A DNA stretch of 64,000 nt from Lachnospiraceae bacterium (lineage in GTDB: Bacteria; Bacillota; Clostridia; Lachnospirales; Lachnospiraceae): NCBI GenBank assembly GCA_014799465.1, contig JAAVHZ010000032.1, positions 31,166 through 95,165 of the forward strand, given 5' to 3'. The first letter of the stretch is position 1; each line of letters opens with the position of its first letter. The notes below the pieces were generated by a model. That model did not search any database, was not told the origin of the DNA, and was given only the letters and a program-made list of their open reading frames with translations. The translations under genes and the position numbers were made by a program. Positions 46,430-55,127 of the stretch are shown piece after piece.

Positions 46430-47227
46430 CTATACCTGCACAGCTTCAGACGGCATATCACGCCTTGCCACCTGTATCTTAAAATCATCTGCTTTATATG
46501 GTGTATCGTCTGAATTAATCTCAAGTCTGACTGTTTCGTATGCAAGCATATCATAATTATTTTCTTTACTAAGATGACCCAGAAATATATGTTTAATATT
46601 ATCATGTAGTATCCTGCTTAAAAGCCTTCCTGACATTTCATTTGATAAATGACCTTTTTCGCTTAATATCCTTCTCTTTAACTGATATGGATATGAACCT
46701 GCTTCTAACATCTTTACATCATGATTTGCCTCTAAAAGCAATCCATTTACGTTTTCCAGATTAGACACTACATAATCATTATATATTCCCATATCTGTTG
46801 CCACTGCTACTGACCTGTTTTCCGACTCAACCCTGTACGCCACCGGATTTGCAGCATCATGTGATATTGAAAATGGATTAATCTTTAATTCATGTATGTA
46901 AAAACTGTTATCCGGATATATATTATGGTACAAATCCTCTGAAATAGCACCCAGACTTTTCTGCCTTTTTACATTTTCCAGTGTTTCTGCCGTACCATAA
47001 ATAGGTATTGAATGTGCCCTTGACACTACTCCGAGACCGCTTACATGGTCGGAATGCTCATGGGTTACTAATATGGCATCTATATCCTTAAGGGACAGCC
47101 CGATTCCGTTCAGACCGCCCTCAATACGTTTTTTGCTGATTCCTGCATCTATAAGAATATGTGTGTTATCTGAACCTACATATATACAATTACCGCTGCT
47201 TCCGCTTGCTATACTTGCAAATCTCAT
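46430..47227 (-). CDS. MBL-fold hydrolase, WalJ/YycJ-like
   Basis: A 265-residue metallo-beta-lactamase-fold protein. The N-terminus RFASIASGSSGNCIYVG and the metal motif THEHSDH (H56, H58, D60, H61) match the YycJ/WalJ family, exonuclease-like enzymes tied in Bacillus to the WalRK locus and DNA replication or repair. Further metal ligands are in ISHDAANPVAYR and IFLGHLSKENN. No walRK genes are in the window, so the family role is only suggested. Confidence 0.85.
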   Translation of the reverse strand: MRFASIASGSSGNCIYVGSDNTHILIDAGISKKRIEGGLNGIGLSLKDIDAILVTHEHSDHVSGLGVVSRAHSIPIYGTAETLENVKRQKSLGAISEDLYHNIYPDNSFYIHELKINPFSISHDAANPVAYRVESENRSVAVATDMGIYNDYVVSNLENVNGLLLEANHDVKMLEAGSYPYQLKRRILSEKGHLSNEMSGRLLSRILHDNIKHIFLGHLSKENNYDMLAYETVRLEINSDDTPYKADDFKIQVARRDMPSEAVQV

Positions 47228-47241
47228 AACCTGCTCCTATT

Positions 47242-49086
47242 CTATGCACTTGCATTTGTAAAATGTTTCTGGTACCACAGTATAAATGCATATATAGTCC
47301 ATACTTTTCTGGAATTATCACATTTACCGTTATAATGGTCATCCAGAAGTTTTTCAAGCTCTGATATATTGAAAAACTTCTCTGATTCCTTTGAAGTAAG
47401 AGTATCTTTTACCATATGATAATATTTATCTTCTTTTAGCCAGTTACGTACCGGAATAGGGAATCCAAGTTTCTTTCTTTCTGCCGTAATATCAGGCATA
47501 AATTCATTAGCAGCTTTTCTGAAATATCGTTTTGTCTCATGCTTGTCTACCCTGTGCTCTACAGGTATTGAAAATGCCGTTTTAGCCACCTCTCTGTCAA
47601 GGAAAGGAACCCTGACCTCCAGTGAATGTGCCATACTCATAGTGTCTGCCTTATTAAGTATATCTCCCCACAGCCATGTATTTATATCAATATACTGCAT
47701 CTTTGTAATGTCATCTTTATTCTTCACCTTATTATATAAAGGTTTTGTTATACTCTGAGGGGTATACTTTTTCTTTGGATTTTTAAGCAGCTTATATACT
47801 TCATTTGTCTTAAAAATATAAGCATTTCCAATATATCTCTCTTCCAAATCCTGTCCTGCACGTATGATATAGTTCTTTCCTTTAAATGAGACAGGAATTT
47901 TTCCAAATATCTTTGCAAGTCCGCGTCTTATCGGCTTTGGAATCTTATACATTGGTGCCAATGCATATGGTGACTTGTATATATTATACCCTCCGAATAA
48001 TTCATCCGAACCTTCACCCGAAAGTACCACCTTCACCTGCTCACTTGCAAGCTTGCACAGAAAATAAAGTGCTATACAAGAAGGGTCAGACAACGGCTCG
48101 TCTACATGATTCATAATCTTTGGAAGTTCTTCAAAAAACTCTGATGTAGAAATAAGCCTGCTCTTATTTTTAACACCCACATAGTCAGACAGTGTCTTTG
48201 CAAGAGGTATCTCATTGCATTTAGGATAATCAAAACCAACACTAAATGTCTTATCAAGGTTACTTCTGGCAACTATATAGCTTGAATCTACACCACCTGA
48301 TAAGAAACCTCCTACTTCAGTATCACTTATCTTGTGTGCCTCTATAGAATTTTTCATAACATCATTTGTCATTTTCACGGCTTCATCAAATGTAATATCA
48401 GGATTCGTATCAAATACCGGTTCCCAATATCTTTCTATATTTATCTTACCATCCTTCCACTCAAGGTAATGTGCCGGAGGAAGCCTGTATATTCCTTTAA
48501 AAAATGTTTCATTAAGAATAGAATACTGGAAAGAAAGATAGCTCTCTAATGCCTCCTCGTTCATTTCTTTTTTAATCGTCGGAAACTTAAGTATTGACTT
48601 AATCTCAGAACCAAATACGAAATCTGTATCAGTCTTTGAATAAAAAAGAGGTTTAATACCGAATATATCTCTTGCCATAAGCATTTCTTTCTTATTTATA
48701 TCCCATATGGCAAATGCATACATACCGCGGAGCTTCTTAAGTAAATCCTTACCGAATTCTTCATATCCATGTACAAGAACTTCGGTATCTGCATCAGTTT
48801 TAAATATATGTCCCTTAGCAATGAGCTCATCCTTTATGGACTGATAATTATAAATCTCTCCGTTAAATGTAACTACTATGGAAGAATCTTCATTATACAT
48901 AGGCTGCTTACCATTAGTAATACCTATAATACTAAGTCTTCTGAATCCCAGCCCTGCCATATCATCTATATGAGTCCCTTCATCGTCAGGTCCTCTATGT
49001 TTTATAGAATTCATCATCTCTATTAAATTATCCTTATACTCCGGTGCTTTCCCATCCTTTGTTATATATCCGGCAAATCCACACAT
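47242..49086 (-). CDS. asnB: Asparagine synthetase (glutamine-hydrolysing)
   Basis: A 614-residue enzyme making asparagine from aspartate, ATP and glutamine. C2 of MCGFAGYI is the N-terminal amidotransferase nucleophile, RGPDDEGTH and TFNGEIYNYQ complete the glutaminase, and FLSGGVDSSYIVA is the PP-loop of the synthetase domain. Length and order are standard for AsnB. Confidence 0.95.
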   Translation of the reverse strand: MCGFAGYITKDGKAPEYKDNLIEMMNSIKHRGPDDEGTHIDDMAGLGFRRLSIIGITNGKQPMYNEDSSIVVTFNGEIYNYQSIKDELIAKGHIFKTDADTEVLVHGYEEFGKDLLKKLRGMYAFAIWDINKKEMLMARDIFGIKPLFYSKTDTDFVFGSEIKSILKFPTIKKEMNEEALESYLSFQYSILNETFFKGIYRLPPAHYLEWKDGKINIERYWEPVFDTNPDITFDEAVKMTNDVMKNSIEAHKISDTEVGGFLSGGVDSSYIVARSNLDKTFSVGFDYPKCNEIPLAKTLSDYVGVKNKSRLISTSEFFEELPKIMNHVDEPLSDPSCIALYFLCKLASEQVKVVLSGEGSDELFGGYNIYKSPYALAPMYKIPKPIRRGLAKIFGKIPVSFKGKNYIIRAGQDLEERYIGNAYIFKTNEVYKLLKNPKKKYTPQSITKPLYNKVKNKDDITKMQYIDINTWLWGDILNKADTMSMAHSLEVRVPFLDREVAKTAFSIPVEHRVDKHETKRYFRKAANEFMPDITAERKKLGFPIPVRNWLKEDKYYHMVKDTLTSKESEKFFNISELEKLLDDHYNGKCDNSRKVWTIYAFILWYQKHFTNASA

Positions 49087-49128
49087 ATTAATATCATTCC
49101 TTTCCGTAAATGTGCTCTTTTACACGCA

Positions 49129-49157
49129 ATCATATCATAAATATGCTGATTGTTCAA
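49129..49157 (-). promoter_or_regulatory. Promoter of asnB
   Basis: On the minus strand TTGAAC (49152-49157) and TATGAT (49129-49134) are 17 bases apart, about 40 bases upstream of the asnB start. Confidence 0.75.
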
Positions 49158-49183
49158 ATCATTTATGTTTTATTCATTTAATC

Positions 49184-49323
49184 GTAACAATTTAGCCATG
49201 CTATTCATATCGGGCTTCCGCCCTATAGATAAAATTTAATAATATGTTAAACAACATTTGTTGTTTGTGAGCAAGCTTCCACGAACATATTATTAAATTT
49301 TATCTGCATGGCTAAATTGTTAC
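49184..49323. repeat. 140-base multi-branched palindromic element
   Basis: A perfect outer stem of 17 bases (49184-49200 with 49307-49323) and a perfect inner stem of 22 bases (49227-49248 with 49284-49305) are set off by a 26-base side branch holding gggcttccgccc. The terminal loop contains a further 8-base perfect hairpin (aaacaaca/tgttgttt, 49249-49266). No coding potential. It fills the divergent gap between asnB and ylbJ. It may be a MITE-like insertion or a structured RNA. Confidence 0.85.
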
Positions 49324-49355
49324 ATATATTCATTATTTCACTAATATAATATTTT

Positions 49356-50267
49356 ATGATTAAAAAATGTATCCGTATCAGCCCTATTATAATCTTTATT
49401 ATGGCTGTAATTAATAGTAAAACTTTATATAATGGAGCCCTTTCAGGAATACAGCTATGGATGTTTACAGTTGTTCCTACACTGTTTCCTTTTCTTATCT
49501 TGTCTGATATTATGGTAAGATTAAATACAACAGATTATATTTCCATGCTGCTAAATCCAATCACCAGACCATTACTTGCCATAAGTCCGTCAGGCAGTTA
49601 TGCCATTATTACCGGACTTCTGTGCGGTTATCCTGTGGGTGCAAAGACATGTGCAGACCTTGTAAAAGAAAATAAAATTTCCATACAGGAAGGCAACTAT
49701 TTATTGACATTTGTTAATAATGCAAGTCCTGCTTTTATAAGCTCATATATTGTAAATGCCCTTCTGTTTGGAAACTGCAGTCCCTTATATATCGCTACAC
49801 TGATATATATACCGTCAATTATTACCGCATTTATACTTAATCCATTTTTCAGAAAAAAAATAAAAAACAATAAACCCTTAAATGATTCAGACATTTCCGA
49901 TTCGGTTAAAACCTTTTCTCTGGAAAATGCAATTTTTTCCACTGTAAATACACTGCTTAGAATAGGTGCATACATAATTATATTCTCAATATTATGCGAA
50001 TTTATAAAGCTTCTTCCAAGCCATTTCCTTAAGATGGTACTAAGCGGACTGTTGGAAATAACTACAGGTACTTTTCTTGTAAGCATAAGTACCTTACCTT
50101 TTGAATGGAAAATAAACTTTATAATATTTTTCACATCTTTAGGAGGTATATCAACACTTTTTCAGACAAACAGCATGATTGATGACAGCGGTCTTTCAAT
50201 TAAATGGTATATATTAGGAAAAATCTTATCTTCTGTTATCTCACTTTTATTATGCTTTATATTATAA
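49356..50267 (+). CDS. YlbJ-like sporulation membrane protein
   Basis: A 303-residue polytopic membrane protein of the nucleoside-recognition (Gate) family, with six or more hydrophobic segments. GALSGIQLWMFTVVPTLFPF and GLLCGYPVGAKTCADL are typical of YlbJ, needed for spore cortex formation in Bacillus. No ribosome binding site precedes the ATG and a TATAAT lies at 49345-49350, so the message may be leaderless or the start mis-set. Direction is opposite to most neighbours. Confidence 0.82.
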   Translation: MIKKCIRISPIIIFIMAVINSKTLYNGALSGIQLWMFTVVPTLFPFLILSDIMVRLNTTDYISMLLNPITRPLLAISPSGSYAIITGLLCGYPVGAKTCADLVKENKISIQEGNYLLTFVNNASPAFISSYIVNALLFGNCSPLYIATLIYIPSIITAFILNPFFRKKIKNNKPLNDSDISDSVKTFSLENAIFSTVNTLLRIGAYIIIFSILCEFIKLLPSHFLKMVLSGLLEITTGTFLVSISTLPFEWKINFIIFFTSLGGISTLFQTNSMIDDSGLSIKWYILGKILSSVISLLLCFIL

Positions 50268-50270
50268 TAA

Positions 50271-50293
50271 ACGTCAGGTTATTCACCTGACGT
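50271..50293. terminator. Bidirectional terminator-like hairpin
   Basis: A perfect 9-base stem (acgtcaggt/acctgacgt) with a five-base loop sits between the convergent ylbJ and the coiled-coil gene. Confidence 0.75.
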
Positions 50294-50301
50294 CATAATT
50301 A

Positions 50302-50931
50302 TTAATCATCTGTTCCAACCGTATAGTCTTCAAAGTCTCCTAAATCTTCAGCCCCAATCATTTCTTCACTTGCTGCCGGTTCCTGAAGTTCCTGCTGTGG
50401 TGGATTAAGCTCCTGCCTGTTCGCAGATACTACTTCAAGACTGGAATTTAAAGACTTCATAAAGTTATCATATTTTATGGTTATATTTTCCATTGTATGT
50501 GTTATAACATTCTGAAGATTTGCCAACACGTCATCAGTATACTGCATTGCACCCATCTGTATGGCATTAGCATTTTCTGTTGCATTATCCAATATTTGTT
50601 GTGCCTGCTCTTCTGCCTGCTGAACTATTTCATTTGCCTGTGCATATGCCTGCTGCATAATCTCGTGCTCACTTACAAGCTCTGATGTCTGCTCCTGTGC
50701 CTTATGTAACATTGCATCAGCTTTGGACTTTGCATCCTTTAAAATGGAATCCCTGTTAGCAATAATTCTCTGATACTTTTTTATCTCATCAGGTGTCTTT
50801 AATCTTAACTCTGCTAAAAGCTCGTCTATCTCTTCTTTATTAACAACTATTTTTGTATTTGATAAAGGTTGAAATCGGCAGTTATCTATATATTCTTCTA
50901 TTTCAGTTATAATTTGTTCAATCTTACTCAT
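50302..50931 (-). CDS. Coiled-coil protein next to rsmD
   Basis: A 209-residue soluble protein without recognised enzymatic motifs. Residues about 60-130 form a long Ala/Gln/Glu-rich coiled coil (AQANEIVQQAEEQAQQIL), reminiscent of F0 b-subunits and DivIVA-like proteins but with no membrane helix. The N-terminus (IITEIEEYIDNC) is helical and the C-terminus is acidic and disordered. It lies 76 bases downstream of rsmD. A similar gene beside rsmD/coaD is common in Lachnospiraceae; the function is unknown. Confidence 0.6.
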   Translation of the reverse strand: MSKIEQIITEIEEYIDNCRFQPLSNTKIVVNKEEIDELLAELRLKTPDEIKKYQRIIANRDSILKDAKSKADAMLHKAQEQTSELVSEHEIMQQAYAQANEIVQQAEEQAQQILDNATENANAIQMGAMQYTDDVLANLQNVITHTMENITIKYDNFMKSLNSSLEVVSANRQELNPPQQELQEPAASEEMIGAEDLGDFEDYTVGTDD

Positions 50932-51007
50932 ATATAAAGGTGTCCTTTCATAAAAATTCGAATTGTATTAATATTAACACGATATTGAAAATAATACAAT
51001 CTTCAAT

Positions 51008-51562
51008 TTAAACTTTTTCTATGAAAATATGCTTGTTTGTTTTATAAATTTTCTCCTTTACTATACGAAATCCCATCTGTTCTGTATATGTCATATCAGT
51101 TTCCTTAGAAGCCTCCACTATAATCATTGTATGTTCATTTAAAATATCCGAACCCTGAAGTTCTTCAATAACCTGCTTTTCATGCATTTTATCATATGGC
51201 GGATCCATAAATATTATATCAAAAACTTTTCCTGAACCTTTAAGCCTTTTCAAAGCCTCAACTGCACTTATTTCCATTACCTGTGCCGCATCCTCTAATT
51301 TTGTAAACTTCAGATTCTCCTTAATACATGATGCAGCTTTTTTACTGCTCTCAACAAATACTGCCTCTGATGCACCACGACTTAATGCTTCAATACCTAT
51401 TCCGCCACTGCCACTGAACAAATCCAGAAATACACAACCATAAATGCTGTCATTTATAATATTAAATAATGTCTCCTTGATTCTGTCTGTGGTAGGTCTT
51501 GTATCATTTCCTTCTATGGTTTTTAGTCTGAGACTTCTTGCACTTCCGGCTATAACACGCAT
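51008..51562 (-). CDS. rsmD: 16S rRNA (guanine-N2)-methyltransferase RsmD
   Basis: A 184-residue SAM-dependent methyltransferase modifying G966 of 16S rRNA. MRVIAGSARSLRL start, DLFSGSGGIGIEALSRGA SAM site, and the catalytic FMDPPYD motif are visible. coaD, the usual downstream partner, is not present here. Confidence 0.95.
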   Translation of the reverse strand: MRVIAGSARSLRLKTIEGNDTRPTTDRIKETLFNIINDSIYGCVFLDLFSGSGGIGIEALSRGASEAVFVESSKKAASCIKENLKFTKLEDAAQVMEISAVEALKRLKGSGKVFDIIFMDPPYDKMHEKQVIEELQGSDILNEHTMIIVEASKETDMTYTEQMGFRIVKEKIYKTNKHIFIEKV

Positions 51563-51670
51563 TTTTCTTCTCCCTATGATTATTCTATCTTATTAAAAAT
51601 ATTATACAATATCAAATCTGTAATATCAACTTTGACTTTTTATACAATCCATTGCGGTATTCCAAAATAA

Positions 51671-51715
51671 TAAAAAACTGCCACACCGACTAATTCTTAT
51701 TCTATCGGTGTGACA
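51671..51715 (-). terminator. Terminator after cheR
   Basis: A 12-base stem with one G-T pair (51678-51689 and 51704-51715) precedes a T6 run on the minus strand. Confidence 0.85.
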
Positions 51716-51721
51716 GCCTCA

Positions 51722-52495
51722 CTATTTTTTCCTATAAAAAAACGATTTAACAGATTCGTAATTCAAATCCCTATAATTTATAATCTGCTCTGTGCTTCCT
51801 ACAAAAAGTATTCCACCAGATTTTAATGATTTGTAAAACTTTTTATAAATCTCGGTTTTTGCTTCATCAGTAAAATATATAACAACATTTCTACATACAA
51901 TCATATCAAAACCAGAAGGATACTCATCCTTTAAGAGATTATGCTGCTTAAATTCCACGCATGCCTTTATCTCATCTTTTACCTGATAATTATTAGCTCC
52001 GATTTTTGTCATATATTTGTCACGATATTCATCAGGAAGTCCGGATACGCTTTTTTGGTTATACAAACCTGCTTTTGCTTTTTCAAGAACCTGTTTGTCT
52101 ATATCCGTTGCTACAATCTTAATTTGCCTTAATGGAATAAAATCTGCAAGTGTCATTACAAGTGAATATGGTTCATCACCTGTAGAACATGCCGCACTCC
52201 ACACTTTCAATTCTTTTCCAAATGTCCGTATGAGATATGGATATATCTCATTTTTAAGATTCCTCCATTGCTCCGGATTTCTATAAAACTCCGAAACATT
52301 TATTGTAAGATAATTGACAAATTCTTCAAAAAGTCTGGTATCCGTTTTAATTGCCTTGACATAATTTTCATATCCGGTAAACTTATTTTTGGCAATAAGT
52401 GCATCTATTCTGCGCTTCATCTGCCGTTCCTTATATGAATTTAAATCTATGTGAGTAAGGTCATATATATTTTTTTTGAACTCTACATAATCCAA
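51722..52495 (-). CDS. CheR-type chemoreceptor methyltransferase
   Basis: A 257-residue SAM-dependent enzyme that methylates glutamates of chemoreceptors. The N-terminal helical domain (YKERQMKRRIDALI) and TINVSEFYRN precede the SAM site WSAACSTGDEPYS and FDMIVCRNVVIYF. The start is taken as the TTG at 52495, about nine bases after GAGGAGG; a frame to 52573 would overlap rpsA. No other chemotaxis genes are in the window, so it may serve a distant or orphan receptor set. Confidence 0.88.
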   Translation of the reverse strand: MDYVEFKKNIYDLTHIDLNSYKERQMKRRIDALIAKNKFTGYENYVKAIKTDTRLFEEFVNYLTINVSEFYRNPEQWRNLKNEIYPYLIRTFGKELKVWSAACSTGDEPYSLVMTLADFIPLRQIKIVATDIDKQVLEKAKAGLYNQKSVSGLPDEYRDKYMTKIGANNYQVKDEIKACVEFKQHNLLKDEYPSGFDMIVCRNVVIYFTDEAKTEIYKKFYKSLKSGGILFVGSTEQIINYRDLNYESVKSFFYRKK

Positions 52496-52520
52496 AACAA
52501 CACCTCCTCGCACTTTTAAT

Positions 52521-53615
52521 TTATTCTTCTGTACTTTCTTCTGATGCAGTCTGTACTTCAGCCTCTTTTTCAAGTGCTTTTATACTAAGGCTTATTTTCT
52601 TCTCATCTGCATTAAAATCTACAACCTTAGCTTCGATTTCCTGACCAATCTTAAGAACATCAGCAGGTTTATCAACATGTTCTTTTGAAATCTGTGATAC
52701 ATGTAAAAGAGCATCCACACCTGTCTCTAACTCAACAAATGCTCCAAAATCTGTCATTCTTGCAACTGTTCCTTTTATTACATTGCCAACTGCATACTTG
52801 ACTGCTGCTTTTAACCATGGGTTTGTATCATCAAATTTAAGGCTTAACGCAATCTTTTCACCGTTAATTTCCTTTATAAGAACTTTAAGCTCTGTTCCTA
52901 CCTTGAAATTCTTCTTAGGATTTTCAACTCTTCCCCATGACATTTCTGAAATGTGAAGTAATCCGTCAATACCGCCAAGGTCAATAAATGCACCAAAGTC
53001 TGTTACATTCTTAATAGTACCTGTAACTGTCTGACCTTCCTCTATACTCTCAAGAAGTGCTTTTCTCTTCTCTGCCTTCTCTGCTACAAGAAGCTGCTTA
53101 CGGTCACCGATAACTCTTCTCTTTCTTGGATTGAACTCTGTAATAACAAACTCAATCTCCTTATCCATATATTTAGACAAATCTTTTTCAAATACATCAG
53201 ATACAAGACTTGCAGGAATAAATACCCTTGACTCTTCAACTGATACACTTAATCCGCCCGGATTAACCTGTACAACTTTTGCCTTAAGTACTTCTTTTGC
53301 CTCAAAAGCCTCTTCAAGTCTCTTATTTCCTTTTTCTGCCGCAAGCTTCTTATATGACAATAATACCTGTCCTTCGCCATCATTAACCTTTAATACTTTG
53401 GCTTCCATCTTGTCTCCGACTGATACGCATGTAGTGAGATCTACATTTGGTGTATTGGTATATTCGTTTCTTGAAATAATACCATCCGACTTGTAACCTA
53501 TATTTAAGACGATTTCATCTTCTTTTACGCTGATTACTGTGCCTTCAACAATCTCTCCTGTACGTATTTGTTTCATTTCCTGTTCTTCAAATAATTGTTC
53601 AAAACTTTCTGACAT
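52521..53615 (-). CDS. rpsA: Ribosomal protein S1 homologue
   Basis: A 364-residue RNA-binding protein with four S1 domains (about 17-85, 105-170, 190-260, 275-345); units 3 and 4 show the classic TDFGAFIDLGGIDGLLHIS and TDFGAFVELETGVDALLHVS. It is shorter than the six-domain E. coli S1, as usual in Firmicutes. GAGGAGG lies upstream of the ATG, and the coding region starts within the last 17 bases of ispH. Confidence 0.92.
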   Translation of the reverse strand: MSESFEQLFEEQEMKQIRTGEIVEGTVISVKEDEIVLNIGYKSDGIISRNEYTNTPNVDLTTCVSVGDKMEAKVLKVNDGEGQVLLSYKKLAAEKGNKRLEEAFEAKEVLKAKVVQVNPGGLSVSVEESRVFIPASLVSDVFEKDLSKYMDKEIEFVITEFNPRKRRVIGDRKQLLVAEKAEKRKALLESIEEGQTVTGTIKNVTDFGAFIDLGGIDGLLHISEMSWGRVENPKKNFKVGTELKVLIKEINGEKIALSLKFDDTNPWLKAAVKYAVGNVIKGTVARMTDFGAFVELETGVDALLHVSQISKEHVDKPADVLKIGQEIEAKVVDFNADEKKISLSIKALEKEAEVQTASEESTEE

Positions 53616-54450
53616 TATTATGAACCTCCTCGATAATATAATTTGGGGTTGAAGCCCCCGCTGTAATACCTACGCAACTACTGGATTGAAGTTCGCACAA
53701 ATTCATATCTTCTAATGTTTGTATATAGTACGTACTACTACACTCTTTGCTGCATATTTCATATAGTTTCTGAGTATTTGAACTGTTCTTTCCACCTATT
53801 ACAATCATAGAATCAACATTTGCTGCTATTTTCTTTGCTTCTGCCTGCCGTTCATGTGTCGCGTTACATATAGTATCTAAAACATTTATATCATACCGCT
53901 TTTTTGAAATAATTTCAACAAGATATTTAAATTTATTGTAATTAAATGTCGTTTGAGATACTATGCATATTTTTTTTGGCTTTTCCATGCTGAAATTGCG
54001 GGCTTCTTCTTCATTTCCTATAACGGTAGTATCTTCACCTGACCACCCTTTAATACCTTGTACCTCAGGATGGTTGCTGTTCCCTATAATAATTATATGA
54101 CTGCCATTATTTTTTTCTTTTTCCACAATTTTATGTATTTTTAATACAAATGGACATGTGGCATCAACAATCTTAAGATTATTTGAATTAGCAATATCAT
54201 ACACTTCTTTATCTACTCCGTGGGAACGTATGATTATTATACCCTTTTTCAGCATTTTTAGTTCTTCTTTTGAATTAATTATACTTACACCTTTTTTTTC
54301 CAAATCCCCTACTACTTCCTCATTATGGATTATCGGACCGTAAGTATATATTTTTTCATTCGGTGACTCCTTTATCTGTTCGTAGACTTTATCAACCGCA
54401 CGTTTTACTCCAAAGCAGAATCCTGCTGTCTCTGCAACAATAACTTCCAT
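53599..54450 (-). CDS. ispH: HMBPP reductase of the MEP isoprenoid pathway
   Basis: A 283-residue iron-sulfur enzyme making IPP and DMAPP from HMBPP. The three cluster cysteines are in ETAGFCFGVKRAV (C12), VDATCPFV (about 96) and DTICNATHERQ (about 190). HGVDKEVY and GNSNHPEVQGI are further conserved blocks. It overlaps cmk by one base and rpsA by 17, forming the cmk-ispH-rpsA operon of Clostridia. Confidence 0.96.
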   Translation of the reverse strand: MEVIVAETAGFCFGVKRAVDKVYEQIKESPNEKIYTYGPIIHNEEVVGDLEKKGVSIINSKEELKMLKKGIIIIRSHGVDKEVYDIANSNNLKIVDATCPFVLKIHKIVEKEKNNGSHIIIIGNSNHPEVQGIKGWSGEDTTVIGNEEEARNFSMEKPKKICIVSQTTFNYNKFKYLVEIISKKRYDINVLDTICNATHERQAEAKKIAANVDSMIVIGGKNSSNTQKLYEICSKECSSTYYIQTLEDMNLCELQSSSCVGITAGASTPNYIIEEVHNNVRKF

Positions 54451-55112
54451 CAGGACATCTTCTCCTTTATTATTTTTTCAATAGCATCTGTGACCTGCTC
54501 TATTGTCATATCAGATGTATCAATCTCAACTGCATCATCTGCTTTTTTTAAAGGTGCAATTTCCCTGTTCATATCCCTGTAGTCTCTTTGTTCTATATCC
54601 TTCTCTATTTCTTCAATGGTACATTCAATTCCCTTTTCCTGCTGTTCCATATATCTTCTCTTTGCCCTTGTTGCAACGCTTGCGGTAAGATAGATTTTAA
54701 CCTCAGCATTTGGAAGTACAAATGTTCCAATATCCCTTCCATCCATTATTACATTTTCATTTGCAGCAATATTCCTCTGAAGGTCTATAAGCTGTTCCCT
54801 TACATCCTTGTATACTGATATTGAAGAGGTCATCCTGCTTACTTCTTCTGTCCTTATATAATCATTTACATTTTCTCCATCCAGAAGCATGACCTGCCCA
54901 CCGTCTATATACTTAAGTTCCACTTTAACATTTCGGCAGACACTGCTTATTTTTTCTTCATCTTCTGCACTAACTCCCCTCCTTATGCATGCAAGTGCCA
55001 ATGTTCTGTATATTGCTCCTGTATCCACATATATGTATCCTATATTATATGCAGTTTTTCTTGCTATAGTACTTTTTCCTGCTCCTGCTGGTCCATCTAT
55101 TGCAACATTCAT
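54450..55112 (-). CDS. cmk: Cytidylate kinase
   Basis: A 220-residue kinase phosphorylating CMP and dCMP. P-loop GPAGAGKST (7-15), YVDTGAIYR substrate motif, DGRDIGTFVLP and the lid RRYMEQQEKG are as expected. It lies 15 bases downstream of the flavoprotein gene. Confidence 0.96.
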   Translation of the reverse strand: MNVAIDGPAGAGKSTIARKTAYNIGYIYVDTGAIYRTLALACIRRGVSAEDEEKISSVCRNVKVELKYIDGGQVMLLDGENVNDYIRTEEVSRMTSSISVYKDVREQLIDLQRNIAANENVIMDGRDIGTFVLPNAEVKIYLTASVATRAKRRYMEQQEKGIECTIEEIEKDIEQRDYRDMNREIAPLKKADDAVEIDTSDMTIEQVTDAIEKIIKEKMS

Positions 55113-55127
55113 TTTTTCTGACCTCCA

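Noticed and set aside
52496..52573. Longer CheR N-terminus
   Set aside because: It overlaps rpsA and its residues are basic and unlike CheR; a TTG with GAGGAGG fits better.
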